Assembly: GCA_038238115.1 (NCBI GenBank)
Contig: JBBRYB010000002.1
Span: forward strand, 214,399-278,398
DNA: 64,000 nt
Direction: 5' to 3'
Source of the DNA: JBBRYB01 sp038238115
GTDB lineage: Bacteria > Actinomycetota > Actinomycetes > Propionibacteriales > Nocardioidaceae
Each line of letters starts with the position of its first letter. Position 1 is the first letter of the stretch. Below, piece after piece: positions 1 through 6,974 of this stretch. The notes below the pieces were generated by a model. It was not told the DNA's origin. It did not search any database and was given only the letters and a program-made list of their open reading frames with translations. The translations under genes and the position numbers were made by a program.

Positions 1-784
1 GCTGTTCGAGTTCGACAACGTCGTCGCCACACCTCATCTCGGTGCGTCGACCTCCGAGGCCCAGGAGAAGGCGGGTATCGCCGTGGCCCGGTCAGTGCGG
101 CTGTCGCTCAGCGGAGAGCTCGTCCCTGACGCCGTCAACGTGCTGGGCGGTGTCATAGCCGAGGACGTCCGACCCGGAATCGCGCTGACCGAGAAGCTCG
201 GGAGAATCTTCACAGCGGTCGCCGGCGAGGTGGCCCAACAGCTCGACGTCGAGGTCCGCGGCGAGATCACCCAGTACGACGTCAAGGTGCTCGAGCTCGC
301 CGCGCTCAAAGGTGTCTTCACTGACGTCATCGAGGAGACCGTCTCCTACGTCAACGCCCCGCTGCTGGCCGCCGAGCGAGGTCTCGCCGTGCGGCTGGTC
401 ACCGACCCCGAGAGTGCCGACCACCGCAACCTCGTGACCCTGCGCGGTACCCTGGCAGACGGCAGCCAGGTGTCGGTGTCCGGCACCCTGATCGGCATCC
501 ACCAGCGCGAGCGTCTCGTCGAGCTCAACGGCTACGACGTCGACATCGAGCCGACCGACCACCTCGCCTTCTTCACCTACGAGGACCGGCCCGGCATGGT
601 CGGCGTCATCGGCCGCATCCTGGGTGACGCCGCCATCAACATCGGCGGCATGCAGGTGGCTCGCGATCGACAGGGCGGCCTGGCGCTCGTCGCGCTCACG
701 GTCGACACCGCCATCCCGAGCGCCGTACTCGAGGAAATCGCTGGTCAGATGAATGCCCAGCTCGTCCGCGCCGTTGACTTCTGA
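1..784 (+). CDS. serA: D-3-phosphoglycerate dehydrogenase, C-terminal 260 residues (5' end outside window)
   Basis: This is the C-terminal part of the first enzyme of phosphoserine/serine synthesis, which oxidises 3-phosphoglycerate with NAD. The open frame enters from the left edge (first full codon at base 2). The stretch ATPHLGASTSEAQ near fragment residues 9-21 carries the catalytic histidine of the D-2-hydroxyacid dehydrogenase fold. An intervening ASB-type domain follows, and an ACT domain begins at about fragment residue 186 (HLAFFTYEDRPGMVG), so this is the long form in which ACT domains usually bind serine. The neighbouring leuB-ilvE genes are consistent with an amino-acid biosynthesis locus. 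The gene converges on a methyltransferase-like gene, with a palindrome between them. Confidence 0.95.
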   Translation, partial: LFEFDNVVATPHLGASTSEAQEKAGIAVARSVRLSLSGELVPDAVNVLGGVIAEDVRPGIALTEKLGRIFTAVAGEVAQQLDVEVRGEITQYDVKVLELAALKGVFTDVIEETVSYVNAPLLAAERGLAVRLVTDPESADHRNLVTLRGTLADGSQVSVSGTLIGIHQRERLVELNGYDVDIEPTDHLAFFTYEDRPGMVGVIGRILGDAAINIGGMQVARDRQGGLALVALTVDTAIPSAVLEEIAGQMNAQLVRAVDF

Positions 785-797
785 GCCGCCCGCATTC

Positions 798-849
798 GAT
801 TCGTCCTGTTGGAGCCGGCTGGACATCCCCGACACCGGCGAGACGAATC
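798..849. repeat. Palindromic dispersed element, copy 1, possible bidirectional terminator
   Basis: The arms GATTCGTC (798-805) and GACGAATC (842-849) are perfectly complementary, with internal CCGG arms. The element lies between the convergent stops of serA (784) and the methyltransferase gene (865). Its reverse complement closely resembles the element at 42557-42604 after smc. There is no T-run. Role as a terminator is inferred from position. Confidence 0.6.
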
Positions 850-864
850 ACAAGGGGGAGGTGG

Positions 865-1431
865 TTATCGGCGGGAGGCGAGCAAGACGGAGGCGTCGCT
901 GGCCACCATGACCTCGACGGTCGTGAAGCGCGTGTCAACAAGCCACTGCTGACGCATGGCGTCGACCCGTCCGTCGAACATCGGCGGCCAGGCGGCGCAG
1001 GGAGTGAAGTCGTCGAGCACGACCATGCCCGCCGGCTCCACCATGTCGGCCACCATGTCAGCCCCCGACCGCTTAGCCTCCCGGACGTCGAGGAACAGCA
1101 GCGAGAACGGCCCATGGTCGCGCAGCGCACCCCAATCGCCTGTCAGCACCTCGACCCGCGGATCGTCGGCGAACAGGTCGGTGACCGCCTCGGCGCGACC
1201 CTGGTCGACCTCCGCGGTCACGACGTGACTGTCCTCTCGCGCCCCGCTCAGCATCCAGGCGGCGCCCACCCCGCAGCCGGTCCCGCATTCGCCGAGGACG
1301 CCTCGCCTGCTCGCCGCCAAGGCAGCAAGCAGCCGCCCGGTCTCGGAGCGACTGCTCGTCACGAAGCCGCGGCGCCGGCTCAGGTCATACGCGCGGCTCA
1401 CCGCTACGGGCAACTCGATGGGCGCACTCAT
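865..1431 (-). CDS. SAM-dependent O-methyltransferase-like protein
   Basis: A 188-residue protein with a class I SAM-methyltransferase fold. The glycine-rich motif GECGTGCGVGAAWML (about residues 46-60) is motif I, followed by a TAEVDQ acidic strand end and LLFLDVREAK as the motif IV strand. The size and order resemble the small O-methyltransferase/class I family that acts on small molecules, but the substrate cannot be told. The start is the ATG at 1431. It is transcribed towards serA and away from the leuB leader region, so it is probably a single-gene unit. Function beyond SAM binding is uncertain. Confidence 0.7.
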   Translation of the reverse strand: MSAPIELPVAVSRAYDLSRRRGFVTSSRSETGRLLAALAASRRGVLGECGTGCGVGAAWMLSGAREDSHVVTAEVDQGRAEAVTDLFADDPRVEVLTGDWGALRDHGPFSLLFLDVREAKRSGADMVADMVEPAGMVVLDDFTPCAAWPPMFDGRVDAMRQQWLVDTRFTTVEVMVASDASVLLASRR

Positions 1432-1539
1432 CTCGCCGAGTCTGACATACGCGACCGAGACCGGAAACCGTCTCAGATGACAAGACGAGCACCCAGATCA
1501 GGTTCGACAGCGGGAAACCGTTGTTAAGGTGGACACATC

Positions 1540-1587
1540 ATGCGGTTTTGCGTAGCCATCCTTGCTCGCCGCGGCGAGGCCCGCTAA
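1540..1587 (+). CDS. Putative 15-residue leader peptide of the leuB-ilvE region
   Basis: ATG at 1540 is preceded by AAGGTGG with a 7-base gap, an excellent ribosome-binding site. The frame reads MRFCVAILARRGEAR and stops at 1585-1587. It contains Val, Ile and Leu close together, and its stop codon lies in the loop of a strong hairpin. Leader-peptide attenuation of branched-chain amino-acid genes (ilvBNC) is established in Corynebacterium; equivalence here is inferred. The nearest downstream genes are a 45-aa ORF and leuB-ilvE. Confidence 0.55.
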   Translation: MRFCVAILARRGEAR

Positions 1588-1672
1588 GGCCAACACCTCG
1601 CCGCGGAGTCTTGGCGTGGCCGACCGCGTTGCTGAGGAAACCGCATTCTGGGCGATCCCCCGTGGTTTCCTC
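1540..1672 (+). promoter_or_regulatory. Candidate translation-coupled attenuator upstream of leuB-ilvE
   Basis: Three pairings are visible. CCGCGGCGAGG (1569-1579) pairs perfectly with CCTCGCCGCGG (1596-1606) around the leader stop codon. GAGGAAACC (1634-1642) pairs with GGTTTCCTC (1664-1672). TGCGGTTT (1541-1548), at the leader start codon, is complementary to AAACCGCA (1638-1645), which overlaps the second hairpin's left arm, so these two pairings are mutually exclusive. Such alternatives are typical of an attenuator or RNA switch. There is no T-run after the second hairpin, so either weak termination or masking is possible. Nothing else coding is evident between 1588 and 1797. Confidence 0.45.
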
Positions 1673-1797
1673 CGTCGGAATCGTCGTCGTGACATCGATG
1701 CGCTGCTTTCCGGGGAGGATGCACCCGACGCGGCTGGTCGAACCTTCATCTCACGCCGGCACCGATCCGGACCAACGAAACTGGAGACCCGAGCACC

Positions 1798-1935
1798 ATG
1801 TACGACATGTATCCCGAGTGGGGCCCAGCTGCCCACGACGAGGAACACCCCTCCCATCCGTCGAACTGGACAGCACCCGTCCAGGAGTCGCTCGACCTGC
1901 GCGACCACGGCGGCGAACGCCCCGACGACAACTGA
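1798..1935 (+). CDS. Small acidic protein of 45 residues, function unknown
   Basis: An ATG with GGAGA about 11 bases upstream opens a frame that starts MYDMYPEWGPAAHDEEH and ends LDLRDHGGERPDDN. The protein is acidic and histidine-rich, with no transmembrane segment and no cysteine. It lies between the leader region and leuB, 116 bases before the leuB start, and could be co-transcribed with leuB-ilvE. Its composition looks like real protein, and it falls below normal ORF-calling length. I cannot name a family. Confidence 0.5.
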   Translation: MYDMYPEWGPAAHDEEHPSHPSNWTAPVQESLDLRDHGGERPDDN

Positions 1936-2051
1936 CGCCGGCGCGACTCGCCAGCCGAAGACACAGCCGAACCGCTGAGCCGACCCAGCCGACGCACGGG
2001 GCGGCAGCCGGTGGAGCCCGACGCGTGCCTGCGCGGTCCTAGGATGACGAG

Positions 2052-3116
2052 ATGACACACAGCATCCGTCTCGCCGTCATCGGCGGAGACGGGATCGGCC
2101 CGGAGGTCACGGCGGAGGCGCTGAAGGTTCTCGACGTCGTCGCGCCGTCGCATGACGTCGCTTTCGAGCGCACCGACTACGACCTCGGAGCCGCTCGGTG
2201 GGCAGCTACCGGCGAGGTGCTGCCCGACTCTGTCCTGGCCGAGATCGGCGACCACGATGCCATCCTGCTCGGCGCCGTGGGAGGCCAGCCGGGCGATGTC
2301 TCGATGCCGCCCGGTCTGCTCGAGCGCGGCCTCCTGCTCAAGCTCCGTTTCGAGTTCGAGCAGTACGTCAACCTCCGACCCGCACGGGTCTACCCGGGCG
2401 TCCCCACCCCGCTGGCTGACCCCGGCGACGTGGACTTCCTGGTTGTGCGCGAAGGGACCGAGGGTCCCTACGCGGGAAACGGCGGCAGGCTTCGCCCCGG
2501 TACGCCGGCGGAGGTGGCGACCGAGGTCAGCCTCAACACGGCGTACGGCGTCGAGCGTGTCGTCCGCGACGCCTTCGCCCGTACCGAGCGCCGCCCCCGC
2601 GGGCGGCTCACCTGGGTGCACAAGACGAACGTCCTGGTGCACGCGGGCTCGCTGTGGGCACGCCTTGTCGGACAGGTTGCGGCGGAGCATCCAGGCGTCG
2701 CCGTCGACTATCTGCATGTCGACGCCGCGACCATCCGGCTCACCACCAACCCTGCCTGGTTCGACGTCATCGTGACCGACAACCTCTTCGGCGACATCCT
2801 TACCGACCTTGCCGGCGCCATCACCGGCGGCATCGGGCTTGCGGCGAGCGGCAACATCAACCCCGACCGCACTGCGCCGAGCATGTTCGAGCCGGTCCAC
2901 GGCTCGGCGCCCGACATCGCCGGCCAGGAGAAGGCTGACCCCACCGCCGCGATCTTGAGCGTCGCCTTGCTGTTGGACCATCTCGGCTTCCCCGATGCCG
3001 CCGCGAGCATCGACCACGCCGTCGCCGCCGACCTGTCAGCCAACGGCGGCAGGCCCCGGCGGACCTCGCAGATCGGGGACAGCATCGCGAAGCGACTCAC
3101 CGACGGCGTGGGTTAA
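2052..3116 (+). CDS. leuB: 3-isopropylmalate dehydrogenase
   Basis: This cytosolic enzyme catalyses NAD-dependent oxidative decarboxylation of 3-isopropylmalate, the third step of leucine synthesis. The 354 residues match the usual length. The N-terminus carries the GDGIGPEV motif (about residues 12-19). The C-terminal half has the family metal/NAD signature around FGDILTDLAGAITGGIG followed by EPVHGSAPDIAG. The ATG at 2052 puts the GDGIGPEV motif at the expected place. ilvE follows after 9 bases and is surely co-transcribed. Upstream lie a small ORF and a candidate attenuator whose leader peptide contains Val, Ile and Leu. Confidence 0.97.
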   Translation: MTHSIRLAVIGGDGIGPEVTAEALKVLDVVAPSHDVAFERTDYDLGAARWAATGEVLPDSVLAEIGDHDAILLGAVGGQPGDVSMPPGLLERGLLLKLRFEFEQYVNLRPARVYPGVPTPLADPGDVDFLVVREGTEGPYAGNGGRLRPGTPAEVATEVSLNTAYGVERVVRDAFARTERRPRGRLTWVHKTNVLVHAGSLWARLVGQVAAEHPGVAVDYLHVDAATIRLTTNPAWFDVIVTDNLFGDILTDLAGAITGGIGLAASGNINPDRTAPSMFEPVHGSAPDIAGQEKADPTAAILSVALLLDHLGFPDAAASIDHAVAADLSANGGRPRRTSQIGDSIAKRLTDGVG

Positions 3117-3125
3117 CGTGCTGTC

Positions 3126-4208
3126 ATGACGTCACAGATCACGATCGCGCCGCACCCCTCACCCACGTCGGCTGAGCGTCGCGGCGAGATCCTGCGAGAC
3201 CCAGGCTTCGGCGTCTACTTCACTGACCACATGTTCACGTCAGTCTGGACGCCCGACAGGGGTTGGCACGACGCGACAGTGAAGGCCTACGGCCCGTTCA
3301 GCGTTGACCCAGCCACGTCAGTGCTGCACTATGCCCAGGAGATCTTCGAGGGGATGAAGGCCTACCGCCACCCGGACGGCTCCGTCTGGACATTCCGGCC
3401 GCACGTCAACGCCGCGCGGTTCCAGCGTTCGTCTGTCCGTCTCGCGCTTCCCGAGCTTCCCGTTGACGACTTCATCGCGGCCGTCGAGGCCCTGGTGTCG
3501 ACCGACGAGGCGTGGGTTCCGAGCGGGGAAGGCCAGTCGCTGTACATCCGGCCGTTCATGTTCGCGTCGGAGGTGTTCCTCGGTGTCCGCCCGTCCCAGC
3601 ACGTCACCTTCACCGTCATCGCCTCTCCCGCCGGTCCCTACTTCCACGGCGGTGTCACGCCCGTGTCGATCTGGCTGAGCGAGGAGTTCAACCGCGCGGC
3701 TCCGGGCGGCACGGGAGCCGCCAAGTGCGGCGGCAACTACGCCGCCAGCCTGCTCGCCCAGCAGGAGGCCACCGCGAACGGCTGTGACCAGGTGGCCTTC
3801 GTCGACGCGAGGGAGCAGTCGACCGTCGAGGAGCTCGGTGGCATGAACCTCTTCTTCGTGTACGAAGACGGGACGCTCGTCACTCCGGAGCTCAACGGGT
3901 CGATCCTCGAAGGTGTCACCCGGGCTTCGCTGATTGACATCGCCGACGAGCTGGGCCACAAGGTCGATGAGCGCCCGGTCACCATCGAGGAGTGGCGTGA
4001 AGGCGTTGCCAGCAAGGAGATCACCGAGGTCTTCGCCTGCGGCACCGCAGCCGTCATCACGCCGATCGGCACGCTCAAGTGGCGTGGTGGTGAGGTATCC
4101 TCCGGCGATGTTGCCGGGCCAGTCACGATGCGGGCCCGCGAGCGCCTGCTGGACATCCAATACGGACGCGTCGCCGACGACCATGGCTGGATGCATCGCC
4201 TCGTCTAG
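3126..4208 (+). CDS. ilvE: Branched-chain amino-acid aminotransferase
   Basis: A class IV (fold-type IV) PLP aminotransferase that makes leucine, isoleucine and valine from their 2-oxoacids and glutamate. At 360 residues it is the BCAT type II length. The PLP lysine is in GGTGAAKCGGNYAASLLAQ (about residues 197-215), the diagnostic stretch of this family. EIFEGMKAYRHPDG near residue 70 is another family block. The start ATG lies 9 bases after the leuB stop, so the two form an operon linking the leucine-specific dehydrogenase to the shared last step. Confidence 0.97.
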   Translation: MTSQITIAPHPSPTSAERRGEILRDPGFGVYFTDHMFTSVWTPDRGWHDATVKAYGPFSVDPATSVLHYAQEIFEGMKAYRHPDGSVWTFRPHVNAARFQRSSVRLALPELPVDDFIAAVEALVSTDEAWVPSGEGQSLYIRPFMFASEVFLGVRPSQHVTFTVIASPAGPYFHGGVTPVSIWLSEEFNRAAPGGTGAAKCGGNYAASLLAQQEATANGCDQVAFVDAREQSTVEELGGMNLFFVYEDGTLVTPELNGSILEGVTRASLIDIADELGHKVDERPVTIEEWREGVASKEITEVFACGTAAVITPIGTLKWRGGEVSSGDVAGPVTMRARERLLDIQYGRVADDHGWMHRLV

Positions 4209-4298
4209 ATGCTGGCCAGGCCAGGGAGGGCATGGACGCGTCCGCCTGTTGAGAAGTGGCGCTCGCATCATGGGCGCCGGCTGTGGCAGACTCGGCGC

Positions 4299-4328
4299 AT
4301 GAGGACGTACCGTCCGATTATCTGCTAG
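4299..4328 (+). CDS. Putative 9-residue leader peptide of cimA with paired Ile codons
   Basis: ATG at 4299 reads MRTYRPIIC and stops with TAG at 4326-4328. Two consecutive isoleucine codons precede the penultimate Cys. A CAGACT hexamer at 4287-4292 ends 6 bases before the ATG, the spacing of a -10 box for a leaderless transcript, and there is no ribosome-binding site, which fits leaderless translation. The stop codon is the first part of a stable hairpin and a terminator follows. The downstream gene makes an isoleucine precursor. The role is inferred. Confidence 0.5.
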   Translation: MRTYRPIIC

Positions 4329-4384
4329 CGCGCACGTCGTTCGTGCGCGCTGACCTCTCGTCTCGACGGGAGGTCTTTTGTTTG
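4327..4384 (+). terminator. Double hairpin with T-run upstream of cimA, likely attenuator terminator
   Basis: The first hairpin is AGCGCGCACG/CGTGCGCGCT with a TCGTT loop (4327-4351). It is followed immediately by GACCTC...GAGGTC (4352-4375, with inner CGT/ACG pairs) and then TTTTGTTTG. The second hairpin is a textbook intrinsic terminator, unusual in this GC-rich genome. It lies after the ilvE stop and 42 bases before the cimA start, downstream of the predicted leader peptide. It could equally be a plain leuB-ilvE terminator. Confidence 0.7.
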
Positions 4385-4426
4385 TAGCGAGCTGCCGCCA
4401 CCGTCCCGGCCTTGAGGATCCACCCG

Positions 4427-6007
4427 ATGAGCACGACAGAAGACTTCCATGTCTACGACACCACCCTGCGCGACGGCGCCCAGCAGGAGGGGCTGAGCCT
4501 CAGCGTCGACGACAAGCTCCACATCGCGCGCCACCTTGATGCGCTCGGAGTGGGCTTCATCGAGGGCGGGTGGCCGGGTGCCAGCCCCAAGGACACGGAG
4601 TTCTTCCGCCGTGCGCGCAGCGAGCTGCGACTTGAGACGGCGACGCTTGCGGCGTTCGGCGCAACCCGCCGCCCCGGCGTCCGGGCAGCCGACGACCCGC
4701 TGGTGGCGGCGCTTCGCGACTCGGGGGCGTCGGTCGTCACCGTGGTGGCCAAGAGCCACGACCGACACGTCGACCTCGCGCTGCGGACGACACTCGAGGA
4801 AAACCTGGAGATGGTCCGCGACACGGTGGAGCATCTGCGCGACGAGGGCATCCGGGTGTTCCTCGACGCCGAGCACTTCTTCGACGGCTACCGGGACAAC
4901 CGTGGCTACGCACTCGATGTGCTGTGCATGGCCGCCGAGGCAGGCGCCGACGTGGTGGCCCTGTGCGACACGAACGGTGGCATGCTCCCCGCCGAGATCG
5001 CCGATGTCGTGCACGACGTCGTTTCCTCGACCGGCCTCCGGGTCGGGATCCACTGCCACAACGACACCGGGTGCGCGGTCGCCAACACGCTGTCGGCGGT
5101 GGACGCGGGTGCCTCGCACGTGCAGGGGACGCTGAACGGGTACGGCGAGCGAACCGGCAACGCCGATCTGGTGGCAGTGGCGGCGAACCTCGAGCTGAAG
5201 CTGCGCAGGGACGTGCTGGGCAAGGGTCGGCTTCGCGAGGCGACACGGATCGCGCATGCCATCGCCGACGTAACGAACGTGCCCTCGTCGTCGCGTCAGC
5301 CGTATGTCGGTGTGTCCGCCTTCGCCCACAAGGCGGGCCTGCACGCGAGCGCCATCAAGGTCGACCCCGGCCTCTATCAGCACGCCGATCCGACCGCTGT
5401 CGGCAACGACATGCGGCTGCTCGTGTCGGAGATGGCTGGGCGCGCGTCGATCGAGCTGAAGGGTCGCGAGCTCGGCTTCGATCTGAGCGCCGACCAGGCA
5501 CTCGTCACCCGGGTGACGCGACGGGTAAAGGAACTCGAGTCGGCCGGCTACACGTTCGAGGCCGCGGACGCCTCCTTCGAGCTGTTGCTCCTCGAGGAGC
5601 TGGAGGGCCGGCGCCCGTCGTACTTCGAGGTCGAGTCGTGGCGGGTCATCACCGAGTCGACTCCACACCGCGACGCCGTCTCGGAAGCCACCGTCAAGCT
5701 CCGGGCGGGAGGCGATCGGCTCGTCACGACCGGCGAGGGTAATGGCCCGGTGAACGCCTTGGACGCCGCGCTGCGCCAGGCCATCGGCCGAGCCTTCCCC
5801 GAAGTGGCCAAGCTGCACCTGATCGACTACAAGGTGCGAATTCTGGACCAGGGCCGCGGCACCGACGCCGTCACGCGCGTCTTGATCGAGACGGCCGACG
5901 ACACCAGCTCCTGGGTGACCGTCGGAGTGGGGCCCAACGTGGTGAAGGCCTCCTGGGACGCTCTGGTCGACGCCGTTACCTACGGCCTGCGCAGAGCCGC
6001 CGTCTGA
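4427..6007 (+). CDS. cimA: Citramalate synthase (HMGL/LeuA-like)
   Basis: Condenses pyruvate and acetyl-CoA to (R)-citramalate, the entry to isoleucine synthesis independent of threonine. The N-terminal DREAM-type TIM barrel opens with VYDTTLRDGAQQEG (metal and substrate site, about residues 9-22). A second barrel block reads GIHCHNDTGCAVAN. The C-terminal third is a LeuA-type dimerisation/allosteric domain (about residues 370-525), where isoleucine usually binds. I use the ATG at 4427 because GAGG lies 9 bases before it; an upstream in-frame TTG at 4412 is less likely. A leader peptide with Ile codons and a terminator precede the gene. Separating CimA from 2-isopropylmalate or homocitrate synthase rests on length and layout. 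Confidence 0.88.
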   Translation: MSTTEDFHVYDTTLRDGAQQEGLSLSVDDKLHIARHLDALGVGFIEGGWPGASPKDTEFFRRARSELRLETATLAAFGATRRPGVRAADDPLVAALRDSGASVVTVVAKSHDRHVDLALRTTLEENLEMVRDTVEHLRDEGIRVFLDAEHFFDGYRDNRGYALDVLCMAAEAGADVVALCDTNGGMLPAEIADVVHDVVSSTGLRVGIHCHNDTGCAVANTLSAVDAGASHVQGTLNGYGERTGNADLVAVAANLELKLRRDVLGKGRLREATRIAHAIADVTNVPSSSRQPYVGVSAFAHKAGLHASAIKVDPGLYQHADPTAVGNDMRLLVSEMAGRASIELKGRELGFDLSADQALVTRVTRRVKELESAGYTFEAADASFELLLLEELEGRRPSYFEVESWRVITESTPHRDAVSEATVKLRAGGDRLVTTGEGNGPVNALDAALRQAIGRAFPEVAKLHLIDYKVRILDQGRGTDAVTRVLIETADDTSSWVTVGVGPNVVKASWDALVDAVTYGLRRAAV

Positions 6008-6129
6008 GCAGCCTGCTGGGCGAGGCACGCGGCGCCGCAGACCTCGATGAGCCGCTCGCGCAGGCTGGCCGCGCGACGGGTGAAGCTGGACTGCGCCGCA
6101 GGGTAGTCGGACTTGTCCTCGGGCGACAC
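5980..6129 (-). CDS. Possible 49-residue ORF on the minus strand, unknown
   Basis: A GTG at 6129 (minus strand) opens a frame beginning MSPEDKSDYPAAQSSF and containing LRERLIEVCGAACLAQ. It has an amphipathic-helix look and two cysteines spaced CGAAC. It overlaps the last 28 bases of cimA and its start lies inside the dispersed element at 6124-6186. No ribosome-binding site is clear. It may be a remnant or a chance frame. Confidence 0.25.
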   Translation of the reverse strand: MSPEDKSDYPAAQSSFTRRAASLRERLIEVCGAACLAQQAAQTAALRRP

Positions 6130-6186
6130 GCCGTCAATTCCGGGCCTTTGGTGGCGTCTCGTCGGGGTCGGGGGCGCCGGTAGGCT
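6124..6186 (+). repeat. Dispersed element E (copy 1), carrying a promoter-like -10 box
   Basis: This about 63-base block shares long blocks with 50695-50756: CGACACGCCGT, GGGCCTTTG, CGTCTCG, then a G-rich run and a TAG-C/G-T hexamer. Both copies lie directly upstream of a start codon. Here TAGGCT (6181-6186) is 8 bases from the GTG at 6195, the expected geometry of a -10 box for a leaderless mRNA. A third copy in opposite orientation lies at the 3' end of glnD. Confidence 0.5.
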
Positions 6187-6194
6187 TGCCCGTC

Positions 6195-6974
6195 GTGAGG
6201 ATCGCGAGATTTACGACAGGGGACGAGCCGGCGTACGGCGTCGTGGGGGGCGCCGACGGAGCCGAGATCATCGCCGTCCTTGTGGGTGACCCGCTCTACA
6301 GCGGTGTCGAACTGACCGGCGAGCAGCACGCACTCGCCGACGTGCGGCTCCTCGCGCCGGTCATTCCGCGCAGCAAGGTCGTCGGAGTGGGGCGCAACTA
6401 CGCCGCCCACGCCGAGGAACTCGGCAACGAGGTCCCGACGGAGCCCCTCATCTTCCTCAAGCCCAACACGTCGGTCGTCGGTCCGTTCGACCCCATCGTG
6501 CATCCGGCGCAGAGCAACAATGTGAACTTCGAAGGCGAGCTCGCGGTCGTGATCGGGCGGATCTGCCGCGACGTGCCCGCCGACAAGGTCACCGACGTCG
6601 TCTACGGCTACACCATCGCCAACGACGTGACCGCGCGCGACCTGCAGGACAAAGACAACCAGTGGGCGCGGGCCAAGGGCTTCGACTCCTTCTGTCCGCT
6701 CGGCCCGTGGATCGAGACCGAGCTGGACACCAGTGATCTCCAGATCACGACCGAGCTCAATGGTGAGGTCAAGCAGCGGGGCAGCACCCGTCTCATGCTC
6801 AACGGCATCGGCGCGATCATCGCGTACGTCACGTCCTTCATGTCGCTGCTGCCGGGTGACGTCATCGCGACGGGCACGCCGGCGGGCGTCGGCCCGATGC
6901 GGCCGGGGGACGACGTCTCCATCACCATCGAGGGCATCGGAACACTCAGCAACAGGGTGGTCTCACGTGACTGA
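6195..6974 (+). CDS. Fumarylacetoacetate hydrolase family protein
   Basis: A 259-residue FAH-superfamily protein. Family members hydrolyse or isomerise 2-oxo-acyl compounds in aromatic degradation or decarboxylate oxaloacetate. The core metal-binding blocks are visible: VGVGRNYAAHAEEL (about 62-75), the paired acidic block NFEGELAVVIG, and NDVTARDLQ followed by KGFDSFCPLGPW. GTG 6195 is chosen because it gives the family N-terminus MRIARF and sits just after a -10-like TAGGCT. It overlaps gltX by 8 bases, a pairing I recall as common in actinobacteria. The substrate is unknown. Confidence 0.85.
   Translation: MRIARFTTGDEPAYGVVGGADGAEIIAVLVGDPLYSGVELTGEQHALADVRLLAPVIPRSKVVGVGRNYAAHAEELGNEVPTEPLIFLKPNTSVVGPFDPIVHPAQSNNVNFEGELAVVIGRICRDVPADKVTDVVYGYTIANDVTARDLQDKDNQWARAKGFDSFCPLGPWIETELDTSDLQITTELNGEVKQRGSTRLMLNGIGAIIAYVTSFMSLLPGDVIATGTPAGVGPMRPGDDVSITIEGIGTLSNRVVSRD

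Noticed and set aside
92..835. Minus-strand frame of 247 codons opposite serA
   Set aside because: The composition is that of an antisense frame, and serA on the other strand has clear domains.
4326..4384. tRNA or T-box in front of cimA
   Set aside because: Two adjacent hairpins with T-run but no cloverleaf, T-arm or T-box sequence.
4325..6028. Minus-strand frame of 567 codons opposite cimA
   Set aside because: Full-length antisense of a clear HMGL/LeuA-family gene; typical of 70 percent GC sequence.
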